Of a stretch of 39,273 nt of DNA, positions 8,805-18,800 are shown one piece after another (positions within the stretch are counted from its first letter, which is position 1; each line of letters opens with the position of its first letter). This stretch comes from Wenzhouxiangella sp. GTDB lineage: Bacteria > Pseudomonadota > Gammaproteobacteria > Xanthomonadales > Wenzhouxiangellaceae. Below the pieces are notes generated by a model. That model saw nothing but the letters and a program-made list of their open reading frames with translations. It had not been told where the DNA came from and did not search any database. Both the position numbers and the translations under genes were made by a program. The stretch covers positions 1 through 39,273 of the forward strand of contig SKQS01000128.1 in the NCBI GenBank assembly GCA_007118895.1, given 5' to 3'.

Positions 8805-9003
8805 CGATCTGGCGTCGGAGCAGTTCGCGCTGGTCGGTGACGATGCGCTCCAGGGTTTCGATGCGTTCGCGCAATTCGCTTTCTATCTTCTCGATCTGCT
8901 TGCGATCAACGGCGCTGTATCGGCGTGACTCGGCCCAGTAACGGGCGATTGCCACCACGCCGAGAATGGCGGCGATGGCAACCATGGCGGAAAAGACGTT
9001 CAT
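8794..9003 (-). CDS. Small PspB-like membrane/coiled-coil protein
   Basis: The product has 69 residues: one N-terminal membrane helix (about 4-21), then a charged coiled coil with heptads ending RIETLERIVTDQRELLRRQI. This layout and length match PspB, the envelope-stress protein that works with PspC, although sequence identity to E. coli PspB is limited. The ATG at 9003 has GGAG about 7 nt upstream; a longer open frame to 9126 would overlap the previous gene. It lies between the zinc hydrolase and DUF502 genes, 26 bp from one and overlapping the other. No pspA or pspC is visible, so a PspB function is only suggested. Confidence 0.65.
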   Translation of the reverse strand: MNVFSAMVAIAAILGVVAIARYWAESRRYSAVDRKQIEKIESELRERIETLERIVTDQRELLRRQIDEL

Positions 9004-9029
9004 GGCATTCTCCAGGCTCAGACTAAGGC

Positions 9030-10106
9030 TCAGGGCAGGGTTTCGGGCAGCTCCGCGCCATCCGGTCGCCGCAACGGTGCCTCCGGACGCACCGTTTCGG
9101 GGCTGATGCGTTCCATCAAATAGCACAGACAGTCCTGGCGCACCACCTGCTCGTCGGTGCTCAGCATGGCCGGCATCAGTGCACGGCGGGTCGTGATACT
9201 GCCCGCCTCCAGGGCAAAGCAGGAGTCGGAAACGTTTCGGCCCTGGTGGTCGGTGGCCAGCAGCGAGATCTGCCGGCCGTTGACCGATCGCGCCAGTCGG
9301 GTACCGGCCGGCAACTCGCGAAAATTGAAGCGATCCAGGTCGGGCTGAAAGTGCAGATCCTCGGCCTGGTCATCGAAGCTGAAGTCCACGTCTTCCGGTA
9401 CCTGCACCGTGGCGATCACGTGGTAAAGCTCCAGGTCTTCAGGTGCTGGCGGCTGGTCAGGCAATTCGCGCAGGTTGAGCACCGTTTCCAGGTAGGCCAT
9501 GGCGTGATCGGTGCCGTGAACCTCCGAGGCCTGGCCGCACTCCAGTGTCACGGCCGGGCAGAATTCGCCGAAGGCCATCGATTGCACGCCTTTCGGCTCG
9601 GTGAAATAGATCACTGTGCGCGAAAACAGGGCGGCCAGCTGCAGGCGCTTGGGCTCGATCCGGTTGACTGCCGCGTAATGTGGATTGAGTCCGGTATTGT
9701 TGTGAATATCGATACTGGCAAACGGTCGGCGTGCCCGAACATGCTTGGTAATCTCGGTGAAGAGCCGATGCCAGGTCGTTGGCGCCATGTCGCTGCCCGG
9801 CCAGCATCGATTGAAGTCGGGCTGGTCAGCCAGCCGTCTCCGGTTCCTCGCCGCCGCGCGCACGTTGGCAATCAAAAGGATCAGGCTGCGCGGCAGCGGA
9901 TCTCGGCCGTAACGCCCCTTCAATAGCCGCCTCACCGCTTCCCAGCCCGAGGTTTCGTTGCCATGCTGCAATACCGAGACAAACAGTGGATCGGGATTGC
10001 GTCCGGCCAGGTGGATCAGGGTCGGGCCGTCCAGCGCCCGGTGCAGCGCAGTTGCCGGGCGCTCCAGCAGGCTCGAGGGCATGTGATCCAGAATGACAGG
10101 CTGCAT
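9030..10106 (-). CDS. Succinylglutamate desuccinylase/aspartoacylase-family zinc hydrolase
   Basis: The product has 358 residues. The M14-like zinc site is visible: His48 and Glu51 in HGNETSG, His135 in DIHNNTG. Asn99-Arg100 (FNRCWPG) is the substrate-binding pair of this family, and the likely catalytic Glu is in TLECGQ. The C-terminal half is a beta-rich domain found in AstE/AspA proteins. Members remove acyl groups from amino acids; the true substrate is not predictable. There are no arginine-catabolism neighbours, so it is not called AstE. It is the first gene of an operon with the PspB-like and DUF502 genes. An alternative start is Met9. Confidence 0.85.
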   Translation of the reverse strand: MQPVILDHMPSSLLERPATALHRALDGPTLIHLAGRNPDPLFVSVLQHGNETSGWEAVRRLLKGRYGRDPLPRSLILLIANVRAAARNRRRLADQPDFNRCWPGSDMAPTTWHRLFTEITKHVRARRPFASIDIHNNTGLNPHYAAVNRIEPKRLQLAALFSRTVIYFTEPKGVQSMAFGEFCPAVTLECGQASEVHGTDHAMAYLETVLNLRELPDQPPAPEDLELYHVIATVQVPEDVDFSFDDQAEDLHFQPDLDRFNFRELPAGTRLARSVNGRQISLLATDHQGRNVSDSCFALEAGSITTRRALMPAMLSTDEQVVRQDCLCYLMERISPETVRPEAPLRRPDGAELPETLP

Positions 10107-10279
10107 GTTTCATCCGTACCGCGGTAATCCTATAACCTAACCTTTTATGAGGCGGTTTGGAAGACGTCACGCGGATGGTTTTTGCCGCCAGGCGGCACTT
10201 GAAATGGGGCAGGAGTGCCACAATGTGCGGAGCGGGCGCAGGGGTTAAATCAACTCAGACAGCCAAGAGGTCAGGCCGA

Positions 10280-11200
10280 ATGATCGAAGCCAAATCGCTG
10301 ACGCGTCGCTACGGTCCGCTGCTCGCCGTCGATCGCATTTCCTTTACCGTCGAGCCCGGCACGGTGCTGGGTTTTCTCGGACCCAACGGTGCCGGCAAGT
10401 CGACGACCATGAAGATGCTTACGGGATTTTTGCCGCCTACCGAGGGCACTGCGGTCATTTTCGGTCATGACATCATCACCGACTCGCTGGCTGCCCGCCG
10501 GATCATGGGTTATTTGCCGGAGGGCGCACCACTGTACGGTGAGCTGACCGTGGCCCAATTCCTTGATTTCACCGCCCGCGCCCGCGGATTACGCGGTCGT
10601 CAGGCCGAACGGGCGATCGCTGGTTCGGTGGACAGGCTGACCCTTGGCGAGGTTCTGCCGCAAACCATCGAAACGCTGTCGAAGGGCTTCAAGCGGCGGG
10701 TCGGTCTGGCCCAGGCGATTCTTCATGATCCCCGGGTGCTGGTGTTGGATGAGCCCACTGATGGTCTCGATCCGAACCAGAAGCACCAGGTCAGGCAGCT
10801 GATCCGTGACATGGCCGAGGACAGGATCGTGATCATCTCCACTCACATCCTGGAAGAGGTCGATGCACTCTGCAATCGCGCCATGATCATTGCCAGCGGC
10901 CGCCTGCTCGCCGATGACACACCGCAGGGCCTGCTGCGCCGCTCGCGCTACAACGGTGCCGTGACCCTGGCCGTCGACGATGCACAGGTTGTGGCCTCGA
11001 AGCTCAGCGAGCTGCCCGAGGCAGCGGAAGTCGAGATTCGTCGCGGTCGGCTGACGGTGTTCCCTTCCGGACGCGGCAATCTGTTCGATGCAATCAACAG
11101 GCGTCTGACCGAGCATCAGATCAGGATTGACGAGATCCAGCTGGAGGGCGGTCGGCTGGACGAGGTGTTCCGCAGCATCACCATGGAGGAGGCGGCATGA
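10280..11200 (+). CDS. ABC transporter ATP-binding protein, GldA-like
   Basis: The product has 306 residues. Walker A is GPNGAGKST (34-42). The signature is LSKGFKRRVGLAQ, the LSKG variant usual in GldA/CcmA-type importers-exporters. Walker B is VLVLDEPTDGLDP, and the switch His is in STHILEEV. The start at 10280 follows AAGAGG by 9 nt; the frame open upstream to 10157 lacks a ribosome site. The ATGA overlap with the permease and the GldG and DUF4340 genes downstream define a four-gene unit. In Bacteroidetes GldA/F/G support gliding; proteobacterial copies have no established substrate. Confidence 0.92.
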   Translation: MIEAKSLTRRYGPLLAVDRISFTVEPGTVLGFLGPNGAGKSTTMKMLTGFLPPTEGTAVIFGHDIITDSLAARRIMGYLPEGAPLYGELTVAQFLDFTARARGLRGRQAERAIAGSVDRLTLGEVLPQTIETLSKGFKRRVGLAQAILHDPRVLVLDEPTDGLDPNQKHQVRQLIRDMAEDRIVIISTHILEEVDALCNRAMIIASGRLLADDTPQGLLRRSRYNGAVTLAVDDAQVVASKLSELPEAAEVEIRRGRLTVFPSGRGNLFDAINRRLTEHQIRIDEIQLEGGRLDEVFRSITMEEAA

Positions 11201-11946
11201 GCCAGCAGTTTTCCGGCAATCTTGGCACCGTGCTGCGCCGTGAGCTGGCCAGCTACTTTGCGACTCCGGTCGCCTACGTATTCATACTGATCTTTCTGAT
11301 CATGGCCGCCGCGTTCACTTTTTATCTGGGTGGATTTTTCGAGCGCGAAATCGCCGACCTGGAACCGTTCTTCCGTTTTCATCCCTGGCTGTATCTGTTC
11401 CTGGTGCCGGCCATTGGCATGCGACTGTGGGCCGAGGAACGCAAGTACGGCACCATTGAACTGCTGCTGACCCTGCCAATCACTGCCACTGAAGCTGTGA
11501 TCGCCAAGTTCCTCGCGGCATGGCTGTTCATCGGCTTGGCGCTGGTGCTGACTTTCCCGATCTGGATCACCGTCAACATGCTTGGCGATCCGGACAACGG
11601 CGTTATCCTGGCCGCCTACATCGGCAGCTGGTTCATGGCCGGTGGATTTCTCGCCATCAGCGCCTGTCTGTCGGCATTGACGCGCAATCAGGTGGTGGCT
11701 TTCATTCTGGCGGTGGTGGTGTGTTTCCTGTTCCTGCTATCGGGCTTGCCGATGGTGCTGGATCCTTTTCGCGCCATTCTGCCGCAGCCCATGCTCGATG
11801 CGATTGCAAATTTGAGCTTCCTGGTGCACTTCTCATCGATCTCCCGGGGCGTCATCGACTTGCGGGATGTTCTCTATTTCGCGCTGGTGATCGGGTTCTG
11901 GCTGATCGCGAACCGAATCGTTCTGGAAATCAAGAAGGCGAGCTGA
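11197..11946 (+). CDS. ABC-2 type permease, GldF-like
   Basis: The product has 249 residues with six predicted membrane helices: about 21-43, 63-80, 103-127, 142-165, 168-187 and 220-240. The family motif RLWAEERKYGTIELLLTLP follows helix two. It is the membrane partner of the preceding ATPase (start and stop overlap) and is followed 3 bp later by the GldG-like gene. Confidence 0.9.
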   Translation: MSQQFSGNLGTVLRRELASYFATPVAYVFILIFLIMAAAFTFYLGGFFEREIADLEPFFRFHPWLYLFLVPAIGMRLWAEERKYGTIELLLTLPITATEAVIAKFLAAWLFIGLALVLTFPIWITVNMLGDPDNGVILAAYIGSWFMAGGFLAISACLSALTRNQVVAFILAVVVCFLFLLSGLPMVLDPFRAILPQPMLDAIANLSFLVHFSSISRGVIDLRDVLYFALVIGFWLIANRIVLEIKKAS

Positions 11947-11949
11947 ATC

Positions 11950-13791
11950 ATGCGTAACTGGTACTCCGCAAGCGCCCTGATCGTACTCGCCGTGCTTTTT
12001 CTCGGCCTGACCATGCTGTCCGGCACGGCGCTCAAGGGTTTTCGAATCGATCTCACCGAACACCGACTCTATACGTTGAGCGACGGCACACGAAATCTGC
12101 TGGCCAACCTGGATGAGCCGATCACGCTGCATTTCTTCTTCAGTGAAGACACCAGCGGCGACTTCCCCATGGTGCGCAATTTCGCCCGCCGGGTGCAGGA
12201 GCTGCTCGATGAAATGGCGGCCCGCAGCGGCGGCAACCTGCAGGTTCGGCGCATTGATCCGCGACCGTTTTCCGAGGAGGAGGACCAGGCAGCGCGCTTT
12301 GGTCTGGAGGCCGTGCCGTTGGCGCGTGGCACCGACAGCCTGTACATGGGCATCGCCGGCACCAACCTGATCGACGGGCTGGAAGTGATTCCATTTCTGT
12401 CGCCGGCGCGCGAGGAATTTCTGGAGTACGACCTGGCGCGCATGATCTACGTGCTGAGCCTGCCCGATCGACCGCGGGTCGGCATCCTGACGAAGCTGCC
12501 GCTGGATGGCGGTTTCGACTTCCGTACCGGTCAGCGGCAGCCGGCCTGGGCAGTCTACGATCAGATCAGCCAGCTGTTCGATGTCGAGCTGCTGGAGCCG
12601 GATATCGATGTGTTGCCAGCGCCGCTCGACGTGCTGGTGCTGATCCACCCCGACGAGTTCAGCGAGGAACTGGACTATGCTGTCGACCAGTTCATGCTCG
12701 GCGGCGGGCGGGTGCTGGCCTTCATCGATCCGTTTTCCGAAACCGATCCGGTTACCGCTGCCGATGACCCCACTGCTGCACTGACTGCCGACCGCTCCTC
12801 CTACATGCCGCCCTCGTTCGCTGCCTGGGGCCTGGAAATGGAGCCTGATAGATTCGTCGCCGACCTGGGGCTGGCCCTGCAGGTCAACGTCGAACCAGGC
12901 CGACCAACACGCCATCCGGGCATCATTGGCATCGACCGCCGTCATCTGGCCGCCGATGATGTGGTCACCGGCGACCTGGAGACAATCAATGTCTCCAGTG
13001 CCGGCGCGTTCAGCCTGTCCGCCGATAGTGCGCTGGTTTTCGAGCCGCTGCTGACTTCCAGCGACCGGGCCGGGTTGCTGGATGCCGATCGCCTGCGCTT
13101 TCTCGGCGATCCATCCGAACTGGTTGCAGAGGCCACCCCGACCGGTGAGCGTTATGTCATTGCCGCCCGAATCAGCGGCGAGGCAGACACTGCCTTTCCC
13201 GATCGCAACGGGGACGATCACCTTGCCAGCGGCCTGGTCAACGCCATCGTGGTCGCCGATGCCGACCTGCTGGCTGACCGGTTCTGGGTCCAGCGCCAGC
13301 AGTTTTTCGGTTCGACCATACTCAACCCGTTTGCCGACAACGGCAGCTTCGCGATCAATGCCATCGATCACCTGATCGGAAATGCTGATTTGATCTCGGT
13401 GCGCAGCCGGGCCACGTCGGCACGGCCTTTTGACCTGGTCAACGATCTGCGACGCGAGGCCGAACGCAACCTGCGTGCCACCGAGCAGCGACTGGAGGGT
13501 GAGCTGGCCGAAACCGAGCGCCGCCTGACCGAGCTGCAGCAGGCTCGTGGAGATACCGACCTGAGCGTGCTGACGCCGGAGCAGGAGGCTGAAATCGACC
13601 GTTTCATGAGTCAGCGACTGGAGATTCGCCAGCAGCTCAGGCAGGTCCGGCGCGATCTCGACCGTGACATCGAGGCGCTGGGTAACCGTCTGAAGATCAT
13701 CAACATCGCCCTGGTGCCGGCGCTGGTTACGTTATTTGCGCTGTGGCTTGCCTGGCGGCGTCATCGTGCACTCAAGGAGGCCAAGCGATGA
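11950..13791 (+). CDS. GldG-family ABC auxiliary protein (PF09822-type)
   Basis: The product has 613 residues. An N-terminal membrane helix (about 7-26) is followed by the family motif FRIDLTEHRLYTLSDGTRNL and a large periplasmic region. That region contains two substrate-binding-like halves (for example RVGILTKLPLDG, then LIHPDEFSEELDYAVDQFML). A long coiled coil (about 500-575) precedes the C-terminal helix (about 582-602) and a basic tail. Length and order match GldG/ABC_transp_aux proteins. It lies between the permease and the DUF4340 gene. Confidence 0.88.
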   Translation: MRNWYSASALIVLAVLFLGLTMLSGTALKGFRIDLTEHRLYTLSDGTRNLLANLDEPITLHFFFSEDTSGDFPMVRNFARRVQELLDEMAARSGGNLQVRRIDPRPFSEEEDQAARFGLEAVPLARGTDSLYMGIAGTNLIDGLEVIPFLSPAREEFLEYDLARMIYVLSLPDRPRVGILTKLPLDGGFDFRTGQRQPAWAVYDQISQLFDVELLEPDIDVLPAPLDVLVLIHPDEFSEELDYAVDQFMLGGGRVLAFIDPFSETDPVTAADDPTAALTADRSSYMPPSFAAWGLEMEPDRFVADLGLALQVNVEPGRPTRHPGIIGIDRRHLAADDVVTGDLETINVSSAGAFSLSADSALVFEPLLTSSDRAGLLDADRLRFLGDPSELVAEATPTGERYVIAARISGEADTAFPDRNGDDHLASGLVNAIVVADADLLADRFWVQRQQFFGSTILNPFADNGSFAINAIDHLIGNADLISVRSRATSARPFDLVNDLRREAERNLRATEQRLEGELAETERRLTELQQARGDTDLSVLTPEQEAEIDRFMSQRLEIRQQLRQVRRDLDRDIEALGNRLKIINIALVPALVTLFALWLAWRRHRALKEAKR

Positions 13792-14825
13792 GTGCGAGGA
13801 GTCTGCTGATCCTGGTGCTGGTCACTGCGGTGATTCTCGTCATTGCTCTGAGCTGGCGCGGTGAGCGCGATACCGACGGTCTGGGTCCGCAGCCGGCGGT
13901 GCCCGGGCTGCGCGATCGGGTCAACGACATCGACCGCGTCGAGCTGCGCGGCGCCGGCGATGCATTGCTGGTCAGCCTGGTCCGCGATCGGGCACGTTGG
14001 CAGGTAACCGAGTTTCACGGCTACGAGGCCGACTTCGACCGGGTCCATGACCTGCTGCGAGGCCTTGCCGAGGCGCGGCGCCTGGAGCAGCGTACCGACA
14101 ACCCGCAGTGGTATCGACGGCTGGGGGTGGAGGATATCGCCGAGCCCGACGCTGAAGGCGTGATGGTTGCATTTCCCGGTCACGATCTGCCGGCGGTGAT
14201 TCTCGGCAACGCTGCCCCGGACTTCGGTGGTCAGTATCTGCGCGAAGCCGATCAGGCACGGAGCTGGCTTATCGACCGCGGGCTCGATGTGCCGCGAACG
14301 GCCCTGGAGTGGTTGGAGCGCAGCGTCATGGACATTCCGGCCTCCGAGATCGACGAAGTGGTGATTGTCCACCCGGACGGGGACCGGGTACGCCTGAAGC
14401 GGCTTGATCTCGACCTGGATCAACTGGTGCTGTTGGATGTGCCCGAGGGCTACGATGCCCGGCCCTGGCATCGCCTCAGGCCGGTCGCCAATGGGCTGGC
14501 CGGCGTGCGCCTGGAGAGCGTGCGCCCGCACCAAGCCGTACCCGAAGACGCCGTGCGCGCCCTGTTCACCACCATCGATCGTCTGAATTTCGTGGTCAGC
14601 GCGTTCGACGACGATGACGGCCGATGGCTGCATTTCAGCGTCAGCGCCGAAACCACCGCGCGCGAGGATGAGGAACTTGAAGAGGACGAGATCGCCTCGA
14701 CCGTGGATGCTGCTGCCGTTGACGCGCGACTGTCACCATGGCAATTTCGGGTCCCGTCTGCCAAGTTCGAGGCGCTGACCCGGCGCATGGAAGACCTCAT
14801 CGAAGAGGTCGATAGCGAATCCTGA
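13788..14825 (+). CDS. DUF4340 domain-containing membrane-anchored protein
   Basis: The product has 345 residues. A single N-terminal helix (about 4-22) anchors a periplasmic domain with the repeating DUF4340 pattern: DRVELRGAGDALLVSLVRDRARW, WLIDRGLDVP and DEVVIVHPDGDRVRL. There is an acidic segment near residues 290-305. The start has AAGGAGG 7 nt upstream and overlaps the GldG stop. DUF4340 proteins usually end Gld-type ABC operons; their role is unknown. Confidence 0.85.
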   Translation: MSARSLLILVLVTAVILVIALSWRGERDTDGLGPQPAVPGLRDRVNDIDRVELRGAGDALLVSLVRDRARWQVTEFHGYEADFDRVHDLLRGLAEARRLEQRTDNPQWYRRLGVEDIAEPDAEGVMVAFPGHDLPAVILGNAAPDFGGQYLREADQARSWLIDRGLDVPRTALEWLERSVMDIPASEIDEVVIVHPDGDRVRLKRLDLDLDQLVLLDVPEGYDARPWHRLRPVANGLAGVRLESVRPHQAVPEDAVRALFTTIDRLNFVVSAFDDDDGRWLHFSVSAETTAREDEELEEDEIASTVDAAAVDARLSPWQFRVPSAKFEALTRRMEDLIEEVDSES

Positions 14826-14880
14826 GCCCATCTTGGTCACCATGGCTCCGCAGTAGGCATCATGGTGAACAAGGTGGGCT
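14825..14880. terminator. 56-bp inverted repeat between convergent genes
   Basis: 20-nt arms (14825-14844 and 14861-14880) pair with two mismatches around a 16-nt loop. The hairpin fills almost the whole gap between the DUF4340 stop and the oxyR stop and could end transcription from both sides. It has no T-run, so a REP-like element is an alternative. Confidence 0.5.
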
Positions 14881-14884
14881 GAAT

Positions 14885-15787
14885 TCAGGGCTTGAGCAGT
14901 CTTGGCGGCAGGTCGCCGATCAGCACCGCCAGCTCGGCCAGAAATTTTCCCAGCGCCGAGGACTTGCGCCATACCATGGCAATGGTCCGGGTCGGCGCCG
15001 GTGGCCGAAAACGGCGAATCAGCAGGTTGTCGGTGTGCGCGACGGGTGACTTGATCGCCAGCGTCGGCATCAGCGTGATGCCTGTGTTGGCGGCGACCAT
15101 CTGACGCAGGGTCTCCATGCTGGTGGCGTGAAAATCGAGCTTCTCGTGTGCCCCGGCCAGATGACAAACGTCCAGCGCCTGTTCACGCAGGCAGTGGCCG
15201 TCCTCCAGCAGCAGCAGCTCCTGATCCTTTAGGTCATCGAGCGTGATCTCATCGCGCTCGGCCAGAGGATGCCCCTCCGGCATGACCAGGACGAACGGTT
15301 CTTCGAACAGCACTTCGGTGTGCAGCTGCTCGTCACCGATAGGCAGAGCCAGCAGGCCGGCATCCAGCCGCCCCAGCTGCAGCATGGTGATGACGTCTTC
15401 GGTCTTTTCCTCGAACAGTCGCACGGTCAGTCGCGGATAGCGCGTTCGGATACGTGGAATCACGTGGGGCAGCAGGTAGGGCGCCAGGGTAGGGAAAACC
15501 CCTAATCGGAGCAGGCCACTTTCCGGGTCGCGGCTTTGCCGGGCGATATCGCGCATCGCCTCGACTTCAGAAAGCAGGTTGCGCGCGCGCTGGACGATCT
15601 CTTCGCCGGCCGGCGTCAGCATGACCTGGCGCGGATGACGCTCGACCAGCTGGACGCCCAGCTCCTCTTCCAGCTTGCGAATCTGGGTACTCAGGGTGGG
15701 CTGGCTGACATGACACAATTCGGCAGCCTTGCTGAAGTGACGCACGTCGGCCAGGGTGACCAGATACTTGATGGCGCGAATGTTCAT
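14885..15787 (-). CDS. oxyR: Hydrogen peroxide-responsive LysR-type regulator OxyR
   Basis: The product has 300 residues. The N-terminal winged helix-turn-helix (about 1-60, with SQPTLSTQIRKLEEELG) and LysR substrate domain are complete. The redox motif GHCLREQALDVC has cysteines at exactly 199 and 208, the numbering of E. coli OxyR, which form the disulfide on peroxide exposure. The ATG at 15787 matches the family start; the open frame extends further but without similarity. No ahpC, katG or recG lies next to it. The gene follows the hybrid sensor gene by 37 bp on the same strand, so read-through is possible. Confidence 0.95.
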   Translation of the reverse strand: MNIRAIKYLVTLADVRHFSKAAELCHVSQPTLSTQIRKLEEELGVQLVERHPRQVMLTPAGEEIVQRARNLLSEVEAMRDIARQSRDPESGLLRLGVFPTLAPYLLPHVIPRIRTRYPRLTVRLFEEKTEDVITMLQLGRLDAGLLALPIGDEQLHTEVLFEEPFVLVMPEGHPLAERDEITLDDLKDQELLLLEDGHCLREQALDVCHLAGAHEKLDFHATSMETLRQMVAANTGITLMPTLAIKSPVAHTDNLLIRRFRPPAPTRTIAMVWRKSSALGKFLAELAVLIGDLPPRLLKP

Positions 15788-15824
15788 GGTGCTGTTGTGA
15801 TCCGGTTTTCCGGCAACCGCCGGT

Positions 15825-18800
15825 TCACGCTTTGGCGTCCTTGTCTGCGCTGCGGTACTCGCTGGGCGTGCATTGATAGTGTGCCTTGAAGGCCCGGGTA
15901 AATGCAGATTGTCGACGAAAACCGACCGCAAATGCGATCTGCGCAATGCGTGTATCGCTCTGGCGCAGCATCTCTGCAGCTCTTCTGAGTCGAAAGTTGC
16001 GAATGTATTCAGCCGGCGTGGTCTGGCTCAGTGTTTCCAGTCGCCGGTACAGTGACGCGCGACTGGTTCCAACCAGTGCGGCCACATCATCAATATCCAG
16101 TTCGGGATTCTCCAGCTGTTCCGTGAGCACCTGGTCGAGGCGAGTCATGAAGGTTGAAGTGATCACAGCAGCGGATGAAGGCTTTTCGCTCTCCGCGCCG
16201 GATTGTGTTCCGGACCGCTGTTCAGGCAGGGTCCGTGACAGCAGCCGTTCGATCCGGATCAGGAGTTGTTCGGCCGAGAATGGCTTTTCCAGATAGTGAT
16301 CAGCACCGGCCCGAAAGGCCCGGGCTTCCGTTTCCCTGTGCCCATGCGCGGTGCACAGGATCACCGGGGTGGTGGCAGTCTCATCGCGTTCCCGGAGCCG
16401 TTGGAGCAGCTCGAATCCATCCATCTCTGGCATTTGAGCATCGACGACGATGAGGTCGGGTCGTTCACTGCTGGCCAGCTTCTCGCCCTCCGTACCGCTC
16501 TGCGCCTGCAATACCTGGTAGCGCCCGTCAAGAATTTCGGTGATGTGGGCCCGGATCCCGGCGTTGTCGTCGACGACCAGGATCTTCGTCGCGCCGGACG
16601 CTGGCAGCACTGGAGTTTCATCAGGTTTATCGACCAGCGGAAACTCAAGCGTGAAACTGGCGCCTCCCAGGTCGCTGTCGCCAATCGTGATGGTGCCTGA
16701 GTGCTGCTCTACGATTCGGCGACACAACGCCAGTCCCAGACCCAGCCCGGGTCGATCGGTGTCGCCGCGAACGAACGGCTCGAAAAGGACTTCACGCCGA
16801 TCGGGCGCAATCCCCGGGCCGCTGTCCTCGATGACGATGGTGACATGACGACCGTAGACCGGCCTGTCAAGGCCGAGCCGCACCGAGCCGCCTCGCGGCG
16901 AGAACTTGATCGCGTTGTCGAGCACGATCGCCAGGGCTCGCTCGAGCCGGACGCTGTCGGCCTGCAGCCAGGGCGGGTCATCAAGCGCATGAATTCTTTT
17001 CTGAATCCGGACCGATTTCTCTTCGGCCGCGGGCGAGGCTGTTTCCATCACCCGTTCGAGCAGAGGCGACAGCGACACCGGCCGAGTTTCATCGGACCGG
17101 ATATATCCCAGCTGCTCAAGCTCCAGGATCTGGTCGATCAACGACTGCATCTGCTCGGCACTTCGGCGCATCCGCTTCAGCTGTGCAGAGTCGGGCGGCT
17201 CGTTCTGGTCGCGCAGGGGACCGAGAACCAGCGTCAATTGGGTTCTCAACTCGTGGCTGATGGCCAGAAACAGCTGATGACGCCGATTGGCGGTCGAGCG
17301 GATACTGCTCGCCTGAGCCTTGACCGTGGTCAGGGCCTGGCGCAGATCGGTGGTGCGCTGATCAACCGTGCGTTCCAGTCGAACCACCTGGGTGTGTTCG
17401 CGCCAGAACAGACCAGCCAGCAGTAGCAGCCCGCCCAGCCCCAGTATCAGCCAGTAGCCGCCGCGCTCGGTCAGTCGGGGAGGCACCTCGAATGCCAGCG
17501 TGGTCGCCTCGGCCGGCCATTGGCCGTCGTGATAGCGCGCCTGAACCTGCAGTCGATAGCTGCCCGGCGACAGCGACTCGAAAGCCAGTTCGGTCTGATT
17601 GCCGACGAAGTGCCATGCAGCCTGTTCGCCCAGGCGGTAACGAAACTGCACTGCGTCTTTGCCGCGCAGCGCCGTGGCCTCAAGTCGGGTCCGGAGCAGG
17701 CGCGCCTCGGGCGGCAGCCTGAGTTGTTCCCCTTCCGAATGGCCGAGCGGCGTGATGTTTGCCCTCAGCAGATGTTCCATCGCCTGCAGACGGTCGGGGT
17801 GGATCACCACGACTCCGTGTTGATTGGGAAACCAGATGCGGCCATCGGCCGTGCGCGTGCCGGCCTGGTGCAGGTTGCCGTTGCCCTCGTTGCCCGGCAT
17901 GCCGTCACGACTGTCGAAGCGGCGGGTGGTCAGGTTTTCTGCCCGGCCCTCGAAGAAATCGATCAGGTGTTCGATGTAGACGGCATAGATTCCGTTATTG
18001 GTATTGACCCACAGCCGGCCGTAGTCGTCCTTGATCATACGGTGGACGCTGTGGTGCGGCAGCCCGTCGGCGACCGAGATGCAGCGCTCCACGCCCTGAC
18101 CCGGATCAAGCAGGCACATGTCGCGGTCTTCCAGTCCGACCAGCAACCGATGATCGGCCAGCGCGTGCAGGCTGCGGACTGAGTTACTGGCCAGCCCGTT
18201 GCCGCTGTCGGCGATAACAGATAGCGGTTCCTGCGGAGAGTCGATGCTGGCCATCAGTACGCCATCGCTCATGGTCCCGAACGCCAGGTGCTGGTTGTCG
18301 ATGTTGACAGCCGTGCGTACGAAGGCCGCCGACAGTGGTTGGTCGGACCACTGGCCGTCGGCGGCACGCCGGTAAAGCCCGCGGTCCGATCCCATCCAGA
18401 TGGCATCGCCGCGGTCGCGCATCAGCAGTCGAATTTCCAGCTGGGGCTCGGGCTGGCCACCGGCGCAGCTGCCATCGCTTTGCAGCCGGCACAGGCCACT
18501 GCCGCCGATCAGCAGATCTTCGCCATCGACCACGGCGCCCAGTGGCAGAAACCACATCAGCCGTTCCCATGTCGCCGCGGCGGGGTCGTGGTGATACAGG
18601 GCGAACTGGTTGCCGATCAGCAGACCGTCGCCGTGTTCGGTTACCAGGTAAGTGTTGGGGTCGTCAAGACAGTCGCCTTGCCGGCAGGCGCTGTACATCA
18701 CCGGTTCGGTCAGGCGCTTCAGTCCGCCCCGCGAGGTGGCCAGCCAGACCTGGCCGTAGCGATCAAAGACAAAGTCGTTGATGGGATGCTCACCGACATG

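Noticed and set aside
11833-13371. A 512-codon minus-strand frame opposite the GldG-like gene
   Set aside because: Shadow of a conserved gene; Gln/His/Arg-rich without domains.
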